From: Clostridia bacterium
GTDB lineage: Bacteria > Bacillota > Clostridia > Oscillospirales > CAG-272
DNA: 48,495 bases
NCBI GenBank assembly: GCA_017415325.1
Contig: JAFQGY010000346.1
Location: 1-48,495, forward strand
Direction of reading: 5' to 3'
The position numbers and the translations under genes were made by a program. Positions 29,098 through 38,211 of the stretch are shown one piece after another; positions within the stretch are counted from its first letter, which is position 1, and every line of letters begins with the position of its first letter. Below the pieces are notes generated by a model. The model was not told the origin of the DNA and searched no databases. It worked only from the letters and a program-made list of their open reading frames with translations.

Positions 29098-31977
29098 ATG
29101 AAGACAATGAAAAAACTGCTGCTTACGGCTGGAATGCTGGCACTGCTGATGCTGCCGGTACAGGCGGAGGATGCTGAGCCGGTGTATATGCCTGCCCATG
29201 CACCTGCCGGAGCAGAGGAAGAAATGACCGGTTCATCCGGTTTCGGGGAAACATCCGCAGCATTCCAGGAGTGGAACAATATCCAGTGGGAATTCGATGA
29301 AACCACAGGGACACTGACGATCACAGGGCAGGGGAAAATGCCTGGATGGAGTTTCAGAGATGCCCCATGGGTCGGACATGCTGCTCAGGTAAAGACGGTA
29401 ATTGTAGGAGAAGGTATTACCTATATCGACAGCTGGGTACTTTCTTGCAGAGATATGCCGTATACTGCCCTCCATCTGCCGTCAACGCTGGAATATATAG
29501 ATGTAAACATGCTGGAGAACACTTCTCTGAATACCATTACGGTTGCAGAGGGCGGTATGTATTATGTAGAAGATAATGTTCTTTTCTGTAAAGATGGAAA
29601 TATGGTGACACTGAGCTTTTATCCGGGCGGTCTGACGAATACGGAATATACCGTTCCTGAGGGTGTTTCACATATTGGCAGATCTGCATTCGTCAATCGG
29701 AATCTGAAGAAGGTAACTCTGCCGGAAAGTCTTGTGGGAATCGGATATGTGGCGTTCGATGGTGCATACAGTCTTACGGAAATAACAATTCCGGCAGGGG
29801 TATCGGAGATTGATCTTGCAGCATTTGTGTATAGTGGTCTGCAAAATATTTATGTGGATCCAGACAACACCTGCTATACTTCTGTGGACGGCGTTCTGTT
29901 TACAAAGGATATGTCTATGCTGCATACCTATCCGGAGCGTAAAGAAGGGAACGGAGAATATACGGTGCCGGACGGAGTAACCGATGTGGTTTCAACCATA
30001 ATGTCTCTGAGCTATATTCGAAAGCTGTATCTGCCGGCTTCCGTGGAACGGCTGGTATCTGCTGGTACAGGGGCTTCCTCCTCTGCCTGGCTTCGTGAAA
30101 TCTATGTTGCGGAGGACAATCCGTACATGACGAGCGTGGATGGTATTCTGTACAGCAAGGATGTGACAGAACTGCTGTGGTATCCCAACAATCATTCCAA
30201 TATAGAATATACGGTACCGGATACGGTAGAACATATATACAGTTCTTCTTTCTGGTGGATCACCAATCTGCAGACAGTAATTTTCAACGATAAGGTATCT
30301 GTTGACGGATTTCTGCAGTGGGGAAACACCCTGACAGCGATGTACTTCCCTGGGAATGTTCCGGCCTGGCTGAATGATGCATGCAGGAGTGTGAAGGATC
30401 AGGCTATCCTGTACTATCCCAATGGAAACCCCACCTGGACGGACGGCTCCATGACAGTGGATGGGTATACCTATACCACAGCGGCATACGGAGAAGGGGT
30501 AGAAGACAGCACTGTATGGAACACATGGGAGAATATCGAGTGGTTCTATTACGATGTTACAGGCATCCTGAAGGTTCGCGGAACGGGTACCATCCCCGAT
30601 GTGGAATATGCAGAATATCCGTGGAATTCCTACAGATTCAACATCAAAAACCTGACTGTGGAAGCCGGCATCACCGATATTCCCTGGGGGGCATTTTATG
30701 GGTGTTATAATATGCTGTCCGTAAATCTCCCTGCTACGCTGGAAAGTATGAATACGGAATTTCTCATAAATGCATATAGCTTAAGAAGTCTTCAGGTAGA
30801 AGAAGGCGGTACCATATATACAGAGGACGGCGTGCTGTTTTCTGCGAAAGATAAGTCGCTGCTTCTGTATCCGCGATATCTGCAGAATGCATCGTATACT
30901 GTACCGGAAGGGACTATACGCATTGCATACAACGCTATAAACGGAAACGGTTCGCTGAAAGAACTGATTCTTCCGGAATCTCTTGAAGAAATCATGGGAA
31001 GGGCGCTGCAGATATCCGGTCTGGAGAGTCTGTACATTCCCAAAAATGTCCGGTATATTGATATGAACGGGATCCGTTTCTGTGATTATCTGACGGAAAT
31101 CACGGTGGATGCCGATAATCCCTATTATAAATCTGTGGACGGTATTCTTTTCACGGAAGATATGACAGTACTGCATACCTATCCGATGGGTCGTACGGCG
31201 GCTGAATACACGGTGCCGGATACGGTTGTGATAATGCCTGCTGCTGTATATACACAGGTACGGCAGCTGAAAAAACTGAATATTCCCGCTTCTGTGGAAG
31301 AGATCTGTGCGGCTACCGGCTGGTCTGGCGGATGCGTACTGGAAGAAATCGTGGTGGATCCGGACAATGCATATTTCTGTTCCGAAGACGGCGTGCTGTA
31401 CAGCAAGGACAAGACCGTACTGTACCATTATCCTGCCTGTAAAGAAGAGAAAGAATACCATATACCGGATTCGGTAACCACAACGATGTCTTTATGTATC
31501 TATGATGCGGATTATCTGGAAACACTGTATGTCGGGAAGAATATTGCCGATGTTCGGGATGCTATATTAGGCGGAACCTTCCCCCGACTCACCGGGGTCT
31601 ATTTCCAGGGGGATTTCCCGGACTATTTCTGGAAGGCATTCAACAATCTGCTCTACAGAGGAACAAAGTGTACATTCTATTATCCGGAAGGTGCCGAAGG
31701 ATGGAGCAGCCCCACCATGGAGATCAATGGATTTACATTCACCACTGCGGCATACACCCCCGACACTGCTGACATTCCCGCAGGTGACATCACCGGCGAC
31801 GGAACCACCGACCAGAATGACCTGTCTCTCCTGACCCAGTATTTCTCCGGCTACCCCACCGAAATCGATGAATCTGCTGTGGATCTGGACGGAAACGGGA
31901 AGCTGACCCGGAAGGATGTCATGATTCTCGCCCGGTATCTGGCCGGATGGGATGGGTATGACCAGTACTTCAGCTGA
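29098..31977 (+). CDS. Secreted BspA-type LRR protein with dockerin, tandem paralogue 2
   Basis: A 959-residue exported protein and the clear tandem paralogue of the preceding gene: same signal peptide (MKTMKKLLLTAGML...), same two capped LRR blocks (TTGTLTITGQGKMP near 75, VTGILKVRGTGTIP near 490), same DGxLFTKDM/YSKD alternation and a nearly identical dockerin (894-959; TGDGTTDQND, GNGKLTRKD, GWDGYDQYF). The two proteins diverge most in the LRR faces, while the ends are conserved in DNA, as expected if ends are exchanged by recombination. The ATG at 29098 follows AGGAGG and AGAGGA; the in-frame ATG at 29062 lies at the -10 box and is rejected. It is followed by a third copy of the terminator. 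Confidence 0.87.
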   Translation: MKTMKKLLLTAGMLALLMLPVQAEDAEPVYMPAHAPAGAEEEMTGSSGFGETSAAFQEWNNIQWEFDETTGTLTITGQGKMPGWSFRDAPWVGHAAQVKTVIVGEGITYIDSWVLSCRDMPYTALHLPSTLEYIDVNMLENTSLNTITVAEGGMYYVEDNVLFCKDGNMVTLSFYPGGLTNTEYTVPEGVSHIGRSAFVNRNLKKVTLPESLVGIGYVAFDGAYSLTEITIPAGVSEIDLAAFVYSGLQNIYVDPDNTCYTSVDGVLFTKDMSMLHTYPERKEGNGEYTVPDGVTDVVSTIMSLSYIRKLYLPASVERLVSAGTGASSSAWLREIYVAEDNPYMTSVDGILYSKDVTELLWYPNNHSNIEYTVPDTVEHIYSSSFWWITNLQTVIFNDKVSVDGFLQWGNTLTAMYFPGNVPAWLNDACRSVKDQAILYYPNGNPTWTDGSMTVDGYTYTTAAYGEGVEDSTVWNTWENIEWFYYDVTGILKVRGTGTIPDVEYAEYPWNSYRFNIKNLTVEAGITDIPWGAFYGCYNMLSVNLPATLESMNTEFLINAYSLRSLQVEEGGTIYTEDGVLFSAKDKSLLLYPRYLQNASYTVPEGTIRIAYNAINGNGSLKELILPESLEEIMGRALQISGLESLYIPKNVRYIDMNGIRFCDYLTEITVDADNPYYKSVDGILFTEDMTVLHTYPMGRTAAEYTVPDTVVIMPAAVYTQVRQLKKLNIPASVEEICAATGWSGGCVLEEIVVDPDNAYFCSEDGVLYSKDKTVLYHYPACKEEKEYHIPDSVTTTMSLCIYDADYLETLYVGKNIADVRDAILGGTFPRLTGVYFQGDFPDYFWKAFNNLLYRGTKCTFYYPEGAEGWSSPTMEINGFTFTTAAYTPDTADIPAGDITGDGTTDQNDLSLLTQYFSGYPTEIDESAVDLDGNGKLTRKDVMILARYLAGWDGYDQYFS

Positions 31978-32002
31978 GGAAAACCCTATACAGCCATAAC
32001 CG

Positions 32003-32050
32003 AATCCGCTCCTGTGGGACAAACCTGCGGGGGCGGGTTTTGTTTGTTTT
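32003..32050 (+). terminator. Terminator, copy 3 of a repeated type
   Basis: CCGCTCCTG and GGGGGCGGG form the stem, followed by TTTTGTTTGTTTTT. Confidence 0.82.
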
Positions 32051-32111
32051 TGGGAGTAATTAATCTGCCTTTAAAAAATCATGGCCAAAGGGATTTTTCT
32101 GATAAAATCGC

Positions 32112-32140
32112 TTGCAATTTGCATTCTTTGGTGTTATACT
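32112..32140 (+). promoter_or_regulatory. Sigma-A promoter of the 1583-residue gene
   Basis: TTGCAA (32112-32117), 17 bases, TATACT (32135-32140), 53 bases before the start codon. Confidence 0.83.
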
Positions 32141-32193
32141 TATACATGGACAAATATTGTCATGGCAAAATTTTCTAAGAGGAGAGAGAACCA

Positions 32194-35100
32194 ATGAAAC
32201 GCAAACTTTGGACAGCGCTGCTTCTGGCGGCCCTGACGACGACCCTGCTTTCCACGGCTGCGGCTGCGGAAGACTGGGGAAGCGGCGGATGGGAAGTGGC
32301 CAAGCGGAAAGCGGACTGGAATCCGGACGGTATCTGGGCAGAAGGGGAATACTATTCCGTTGACCCGGCCTATGATACGGAAAACTATCAGGCTGCCAAC
32401 GATGAACTGTACGAACGGGCAGAAAATCTGAACTACATGATGGCGATGTCCTGGGACGAAGACTACCTGTACACGTACATTTCCTATCAGGCACCCGCCG
32501 AACCGGTTGTTTCCGCAGACCTGTGGGACGGCCATGTGATTCAGTTCTCCGGGACAGATGTGGGGAACGAAACCATTTATAATGAAAATGGGGAAGTAAC
32601 AGATGACCCCCGCCTGGAAATCGGGATTACCAGAAATTTTGAAACCGACGAGAAGATCAGTACCAACTGGTGCACCTGGCTGGATTCTGACTATGGCTTC
32701 GATTCCAACTGTACGGACGACTTCGAAGCGTTCTTCTGCGACGGTTGGGTGACTTACGAATTCCGCGTGCCCTTTGCCGCATTCTCGGAGATTACCCCTG
32801 CGGTGAACGAACAGGTCGGCGTGGCGTATGTGATTGCCGTTGGGGACGGGGACTGGAATTATTCCCATGTCCAGATCGGGCAGGGCGTCACCGGCGGGAA
32901 GCATGCGGAACTGCATTCTGTGATCACCCTGACGGATACATTTGAGTTTCCGGAACGGGACGGCAATGCGTACTATATCCTGTTCCATAATATCGGGAAC
33001 AACAATCCCCACAGCGAATATTTCTCATACTATGAAAGCGGTGACAGCCTGCAGTATTACGGTACGGACGGCGCTGAAGATACCGCATATGCAGACGACC
33101 TGCTTGCCCTTCTGCCGGAAGAAAAACGGGAAGAAATGCAGAACGTGGAAGGGTATGATTTTATCAACTTCCGTCTTGCATACTGGAACGAGACAGACGG
33201 TGTCGGCTCCGTGGTGGAAAACCGGCAATTCAAGCTGACGGACAAGGTTTCTCTTGCGGATGTACAGGACTATGCGTTCTACGACGGGTACAACTGGTGC
33301 ATCATGTTCACCGCCTGCTATGACCCGGAAATGTACACCGTAAAGTTCAACAACATCGGGAACGTGAATCCGGGCGACTACTGGTCGGCACAGAAGATGG
33401 ATGTTGTTCCCTTTGACACCAACTTCTACGATATTTTCCCGTATGAATGGGACTACCCGACTCTGTTTGACGTACCCGGGTTCCGGTTCGACCGCTGGCG
33501 TGTGCTGGACTTCACCAATGAAGTGGAAAATCCCGGATATGAAGAACAGTACATGAGCGGCGGCGCCATGTATTACGGCGGTGCTGCTACAGAAGACGGG
33601 AGATACCCGCTGGACGGCTTCATTGCCGGATTTGCTTCCGAAATGGAAAGTGACGAATATCCGGTCATTACCCTCCGTGCGGTGTATTATCCCATCGACT
33701 ACACCATCCGCTTTGTGGACGATGACGGCGTGACGGAACTGCGGGATTCTGTGGTTCTGCACATCGGTGACGGGATCCGTGACCACTTCCCGGAAATCCC
33801 CGAGAAGGACTACGGTACCTTTACCCACTGGAAGCTGGACTGGGTGAACGGGGAAGACGGCTTCTATACCATGCCGTATGACGACGCAGACAACCCGGGA
33901 TACCCCATTGACGAAAACCTGATCGAAAAGTGTGCCGTGGATACCGATGATGACGGGTTCGGCGACACCATCACCCTCGTGGCGGAATACGAGCTGAACG
34001 AAGATGCCGGGGATCTGCGTGCATCCGGTATCATCGAAACCGAAAACGGCGATATCCAGTGGGAAGTACACTGGAACGGCCTGCTGTTTGTGGGCAACCA
34101 TGACCTGATAAACGGGCTTGTGATTCCGGATTATGAGATCTGGGAGGGCGTTTATGCACCGTGGCATCCCTACAGAAACTACATCACCGAACTGGAAATC
34201 GGCAGTGAAATTGGCGTGATCGGTAAAAATGCCTTTGCGGAACTGCAGAGAGTGGACTATCTCTTTATTCCCGGCAACGTAAAGGAAATCCGCGAAAATG
34301 CATTTATTGACTGCTGGAATGTAGGCTATATCGAACTGGATTACGGTATCGAAAAGATCGGCCGGGACGCATTCTGCGGCTGCAATACCGGCGATCTCTG
34401 GATTCCCGAAACTGTGACCGAAATGGACAGAGCTTCCTTCGCCCATCTGGGTACCAACTGGTACGGTGTGGACGGGAATAACCCTGTGTTCCATGCAGTA
34501 GACGGCGTCCTGTTCTATGAAGCAGACGGCCGGTACATCCTTTGGGCATATCCCAAGTGGGATGGACGACCTTCCTATGCAGTGCCGGAGGGTGTGGATA
34601 CCATCGGCGCCTGTGCATTCAAATGGGCAGAAAACGTAAAATCTGTGATTCTGCCGGATTCTCTGAAGTCTATCGAAGACGCTGCATTCTCCCGCTCCGG
34701 TGTGGAAACCATTCAGATTCCCGCCGGTGTGGTATTCCTGGACAACGGGGCATTTGAAGGTACGAATTCCCTGTCTTCCGTATACTTCTACGGCCCTGTT
34801 CCGACAGACTATGTAGGGTATGAGGTATTTACGGAAAACACCGACGACTTTACCATCTACTATCTCGAAGGTCAGGAAGGCTGGACGGAAGGTACATGGG
34901 ACAACCCCTATACGGAAGATGCAGCGGAAGCATATCCCACCGCCACCTTCTCCGCAGATGTCAACTTTGCGGAAGGTTCCATTGAAGGGTATGACATCAC
35001 ATGGTACATCACCATGGACGGCAGGCTGTATGTAAACGGCTCCGGCGAAATCCCGGACTATATCTGGGAGTACGGCTACAGCTGGTATGACCATATGAAT

Positions 35101-36945
35101 TCCATCCGGGAAATCCATATCGGCGACGACATCACCCGGATCGGGAACCATGCCTTTGACTGCGCATGCTATGTATCTGCTCTGACCCTGCCGAAGAATC
35201 TGGTGGAAGTCGGCGCACATGCATTCAATGGACAGTACAACAATGTGGGTACTCTGGTACTGCCCTATCAGGTGGAAACACTGGATTACAGCGCGTTCTG
35301 GGATATGGGTATCACCAAGGTAACCATTCCCGCATCCACCACCCTGATCGTCGGCAACGTATTTGCAGGCTGTCCCGTGGAAGAATACGTGGTGGAAAGC
35401 GGTAACCCTGTACACATGGCAGATGAATACGGTGTACTGTATTACTTGGAAAACGGTAAAGTGGCGGCAATTACCGCATATCCCATGGCCTCCGAACTGA
35501 CCGAATACACCATTCCCGAAGGGGAAGTGGAAATCGACGGCGTAACCTACGACTTTGCCGTAACCGACATCGACGACAGAGCGATTCACTGCACATGGAA
35601 TCTGGAAAAGATCACACTGCCGGAAACCCTGTGTGTGATCAAGGAACACAGTCTGAGCTACAACAACAATCTGTGGGAACTGACCATTCCTGCTTCCGTA
35701 TGCGAACTGTATCGGGATGCCCTGGCCTACAACTGGAACCTGCCCTCCATCCTCTTTGAAGGGAACAAGCCCGATATGCATGATGAGGAAGAAGGAACCC
35801 AGTTTAGGGAAAGCGGCGGCTATTGCGATACAGAATTCACCATCTACTACTACGAAGGTGCCGAAGGCTGGGCGGACTACACTCTGTACAAAACCGTGGC
35901 CATCGGTGAAGACGGTGTGATGTACAGCGGTACCATTGACGATACTATCACATGGTACATCACTGCGGACGGCAAGCTGTATGTAAACGGTTCCGGTTCC
36001 ATCCCGAACGATGTAGGAGATTATGAATACAGCTGGCATAACCACAAGGATTTTGTAAAAGAAATCCACATCGGCGAAGGCATCAAGGTGATCGGAAACA
36101 ACGCATTCTCCGGCTTCGGCAATGCGACTGTGCTGACTCTGCCGGATTCTCTGGAAGAAATCTGGACTGGCGCATTCCATGATACGGGCATCACCCATGT
36201 GACCATTCCTGCGGCTACATGGCAGATCATTGACAATGTATTCGGCGGCAGCCCTGTGGAAGAAATCACAGTGGAAGAAGGCAACCTCTGGCATGCAGTG
36301 GACGAATACGGTGCGCTGTATTATATGGAAGATGAAAACTATGGCTATCTGCTGTCCTATCCTGCCGCATCTGAGGGTACGGAACTGACAGTACAGGAAG
36401 GCACACACCACATCGGCAACCATGCTATTTACGGAACTTCTCTGACCTCCATTACCCTGCCCGGTTCTCTGCAGCATATCGGTTACGCCGGGATCTGCCT
36501 TAACGAAGGTCTGACCTCCCTGACCATTCCCGCTTCTGTGGGAGAGGTGGAAGAACGGGCTCTGGCATACAACAGGAATCTCAGTGCCATTACCTTTGAA
36601 GGCGACAAGCCCAATCTGTGGAGTGAAGAAGAAGGACTGCAGTTCGAACAGAACGCCGAAGACTTCACCATCTACTACTACGAAGGTGCCGAAGGCTGGG
36701 TGGACTATACTCTGTATCCCACCGTGGCGCTGCGGCGTACTTCCAAGGGGGACGTTACCGGGGACGGCAAGGTGACAGAAAACGACCTTGCTCTCCTGAC
36801 CCAGTACTTCGCAGGCTATCCTGTGGAAGTGGATGTATCCGTCATCGACATCGACGGTGAAAACGGCCTGACCCGGAAGGATGTCATGATCCTGAAACGG
36901 TACATCGCCGGCTGGGAAGGCTACGACCAGTACTTCGCAGAATAA
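32194..36945 (+). CDS. Giant secreted CBM9-like / LRR protein with dockerin
   Basis: A 1583-residue exported protein. A signal peptide (1-25) is followed by one CBM9/DOMON-like domain (about 30-250; DGIWAEGEY, MSWDEDYLY, YEFRVPF), two or three InlB/bacterial-repeat-like beta segments (about 385-600; YTVKFNNIG, YTIRFVDDDG), and three LRR blocks (about 615-930, 940-1215, 1225-1510). Blocks two and three open with nearly the same cap (TWYIT.DG.LYVNGSG). A dockerin closes it (1518-1583; TGDGKVTEND, then DGENGLTRKD with one extra residue in the calcium loop, GWEGYDQYF). AGAGGAGAG precedes the ATG. It is monocistronic with its own promoter and terminator. The role is inferred as a multivalent binding component of the scaffold. 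Confidence 0.88.
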   Translation: MKRKLWTALLLAALTTTLLSTAAAAEDWGSGGWEVAKRKADWNPDGIWAEGEYYSVDPAYDTENYQAANDELYERAENLNYMMAMSWDEDYLYTYISYQAPAEPVVSADLWDGHVIQFSGTDVGNETIYNENGEVTDDPRLEIGITRNFETDEKISTNWCTWLDSDYGFDSNCTDDFEAFFCDGWVTYEFRVPFAAFSEITPAVNEQVGVAYVIAVGDGDWNYSHVQIGQGVTGGKHAELHSVITLTDTFEFPERDGNAYYILFHNIGNNNPHSEYFSYYESGDSLQYYGTDGAEDTAYADDLLALLPEEKREEMQNVEGYDFINFRLAYWNETDGVGSVVENRQFKLTDKVSLADVQDYAFYDGYNWCIMFTACYDPEMYTVKFNNIGNVNPGDYWSAQKMDVVPFDTNFYDIFPYEWDYPTLFDVPGFRFDRWRVLDFTNEVENPGYEEQYMSGGAMYYGGAATEDGRYPLDGFIAGFASEMESDEYPVITLRAVYYPIDYTIRFVDDDGVTELRDSVVLHIGDGIRDHFPEIPEKDYGTFTHWKLDWVNGEDGFYTMPYDDADNPGYPIDENLIEKCAVDTDDDGFGDTITLVAEYELNEDAGDLRASGIIETENGDIQWEVHWNGLLFVGNHDLINGLVIPDYEIWEGVYAPWHPYRNYITELEIGSEIGVIGKNAFAELQRVDYLFIPGNVKEIRENAFIDCWNVGYIELDYGIEKIGRDAFCGCNTGDLWIPETVTEMDRASFAHLGTNWYGVDGNNPVFHAVDGVLFYEADGRYILWAYPKWDGRPSYAVPEGVDTIGACAFKWAENVKSVILPDSLKSIEDAAFSRSGVETIQIPAGVVFLDNGAFEGTNSLSSVYFYGPVPTDYVGYEVFTENTDDFTIYYLEGQEGWTEGTWDNPYTEDAAEAYPTATFSADVNFAEGSIEGYDITWYITMDGRLYVNGSGEIPDYIWEYGYSWYDHMNSIREIHIGDDITRIGNHAFDCACYVSALTLPKNLVEVGAHAFNGQYNNVGTLVLPYQVETLDYSAFWDMGITKVTIPASTTLIVGNVFAGCPVEEYVVESGNPVHMADEYGVLYYLENGKVAAITAYPMASELTEYTIPEGEVEIDGVTYDFAVTDIDDRAIHCTWNLEKITLPETLCVIKEHSLSYNNNLWELTIPASVCELYRDALAYNWNLPSILFEGNKPDMHDEEEGTQFRESGGYCDTEFTIYYYEGAEGWADYTLYKTVAIGEDGVMYSGTIDDTITWYITADGKLYVNGSGSIPNDVGDYEYSWHNHKDFVKEIHIGEGIKVIGNNAFSGFGNATVLTLPDSLEEIWTGAFHDTGITHVTIPAATWQIIDNVFGGSPVEEITVEEGNLWHAVDEYGALYYMEDENYGYLLSYPAASEGTELTVQEGTHHIGNHAIYGTSLTSITLPGSLQHIGYAGICLNEGLTSLTIPASVGEVEERALAYNRNLSAITFEGDKPNLWSEEEGLQFEQNAEDFTIYYYEGAEGWVDYTLYPTVALRRTSKGDVTGDGKVTENDLALLTQYFAGYPVEVDVSVIDIDGENGLTRKDVMILKRYIAGWEGYDQYFAE

Positions 36946-36963
36946 CCCGAATCCCAAACAAAG

Positions 36964-36991
36964 ACCACCTCACATCATGGGGTGGTTTTTT
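36964..36991 (+). terminator. Terminator at the end of the dockerin gene cluster
   Basis: ACCACCTCA and TGGGGTGGT form a stem over a short loop, followed by six T residues. Confidence 0.9.
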
Positions 36992-37000
36992 GTGCGGATA

Positions 37001-37029
37001 TTGACTTCAATGCGGGGCTGTGCTATAAT
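37001..37029 (+). promoter_or_regulatory. Sigma-A promoter of the PfkB kinase gene
   Basis: TTGACT (37001-37006), 17 bases, perfect TATAAT (37024-37029). The transcript leader would begin just before the facing heptad repeats. Confidence 0.88.
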
Positions 37030-37034
37030 ATGTT

Positions 37035-37131
37035 AGATATAAGAAGTCAGAAATAAGAAGTGTTGCCCATGGCAGGCAGCGAAAAAGCCGTTTTGTATTT
37101 CTGATATCTTATTTCTTACTTCTTCTTTTTC
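37035..37131. repeat. Facing pair of 7-base repeats in the PfkB leader
   Basis: A run of TAAGAAG/TCAGAAA/TAAGAAG units (37035-37061) faces its inverse (37098-37131). The arms can pair across a ~37-base loop in the mRNA leader, ending close to the ribosome site at 37134. The same units occur at five stop codons further right. Confidence 0.8.
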
Positions 37132-37144
37132 ACGGGGGGTGCGT

Positions 37145-38155
37145 ATGCAGAATCAGAACGGAATCACCTTCGCAGGAAATATACTGGTGGATGTGGTCAA
37201 AACCATCACGGGCTATCCCGAACCGGGGATGCTGGCGAATATCACCGCTGTGTCCCAGGCTGTGGGCGGATGCGTGCCCAATACGGCCATCGATGTGGCG
37301 AAAATGGATCAAAATGTGCCCATCAGAGCCCTCGGACGGGTGGGGGACGACGCCTACGGCCGCTATGTCACCGGGCAGATGCAGAAATACGGCATCGATA
37401 CCGCCGGCGTGATCGTCACCGAAGACGTGCCCACCAGCTTTTCCGATGTGATGAGCGACGTTTCTTCCGGGGAAAGAACATTCTTCCATGCCAGAGGCGC
37501 CAATGCCCTGTTCTCCCCTGACGACGTGGACGTGGATGCACTGGACTGCCGGATCTTCCATATCGGCTATATCCTGCTGCTGGATAAAATGGACGAAGCG
37601 GACGAAACCTTCGGCACAAAGCTGGCGGCCCTGCTGAAACGGGTGCAGGAGAGGGGCATCAGAACCTCCATCGACGTGGTCAGCGACTCCACCGGCCGGT
37701 TCCGGGAAAAGGTCGCTCCGGCACTGCGGTATGCCGACTATGCCATCATGAACGAAATCGAAGGCTGCGGCGTGTCCGGTCTGAACCCCAGAAAGGCAGA
37801 CGGCAGCATCGATGTGGAAAATATGCGCCAAACCATGCAGATCATGCTGGATATGGGCGTCCGTGACCGGGTGATCCTCCACAGCAAGGAGGCAGGATTC
37901 ATGCTCACAAAGGACGGTCAGTTCCGCATGGCCGATGCCGTGGATATTGACCCCAGTGAAATCGCCGGAAAGGTAGGTGCCGGAGATGCTTTCTGTGCCG
38001 GATGCCTGTACGGCCTGTACACCGGAATCCCGGACGAAAAACTGCTGGACTACGCTTCCGCCGCCGCCGTATGCAACCTCACCGCAGCCGACTCCATCAG
38101 CGGGATGAAGAGCGCAGAGGAAATCTGGCGGATTGTGGAGAGAAATCAGAAGTAA
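37145..38155 (+). CDS. PfkB-family (ribokinase-like) carbohydrate kinase
   Basis: A 336-residue cytoplasmic kinase that should phosphorylate a sugar or sugar phosphate with ATP. The N-terminal glycine motif is seen in VGGCVPNTAID (about 40-50) and the C-terminal PfkB signature in GKVGAGDAFCAG (about 275-286), with Asp281 as predicted catalytic base; length is normal for the family. Substrate cannot be told; the class II aldolase next door suggests a ketose or tagatose/fructose phosphate route. ATG 37145 is chosen because a G-rich ribosome site ends 5 bases before it; a GTG two codons upstream is possible. The last codons and stop (AGAAATCAGAAGTAA) already belong to the heptad repeat, so that repeat encodes the C-terminus. 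Confidence 0.92.
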   Translation: MQNQNGITFAGNILVDVVKTITGYPEPGMLANITAVSQAVGGCVPNTAIDVAKMDQNVPIRALGRVGDDAYGRYVTGQMQKYGIDTAGVIVTEDVPTSFSDVMSDVSSGERTFFHARGANALFSPDDVDVDALDCRIFHIGYILLLDKMDEADETFGTKLAALLKRVQERGIRTSIDVVSDSTGRFREKVAPALRYADYAIMNEIEGCGVSGLNPRKADGSIDVENMRQTMQIMLDMGVRDRVILHSKEAGFMLTKDGQFRMADAVDIDPSEIAGKVGAGDAFCAGCLYGLYTGIPDEKLLDYASAAAVCNLTAADSISGMKSAEEIWRIVERNQK

Positions 38156-38211
38156 GAAATCAGAGATAAGAAATAGAGGGAAAGAGAATTCAGAAATCAG
38201 AATTGAATAAG
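38141..38211 (+). repeat. Heptad repeat at the PfkB stop codon
   Basis: AGAAATC, AGAAGTA, AGAAATC, AGAGATA and AGAAATA follow one another from 38141 to 38176, with a weaker continuation to about 38211. The gene's stop codon (38153-38155) lies inside it. Confidence 0.88.

Larger units (their letters stand above)
28740..29180 (+). repeat. Direct repeat copy 2: dockerin-terminator-promoter-signal peptide
   Basis: The left part (dockerin codons and terminator, 28740-28999) recurs at 31783-32045. The right part (terminator to signal peptide, 28957-29176) matches 25961-26180. The last ~87 coding bases (28845-28931) are almost identical to 22592-22678 and 31891-31977. Confidence 0.88.

Noticed and set aside
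3645-36945. Classical cellulosome or amylosome
   Set aside because: No dockerin protein here carries a glycoside hydrolase, and the only hydrolase nearby (GH36) lacks a signal peptide and dockerin.
33025-36957. 1310-codon minus-strand open frame opposite the last dockerin gene
   Set aside because: Low-complexity His/Val/Phe-rich product caused by biased third positions in the plus-strand gene; no promoter or ribosome site. The similar minus-strand frame at 6658-8490 is rejected for the same reason.
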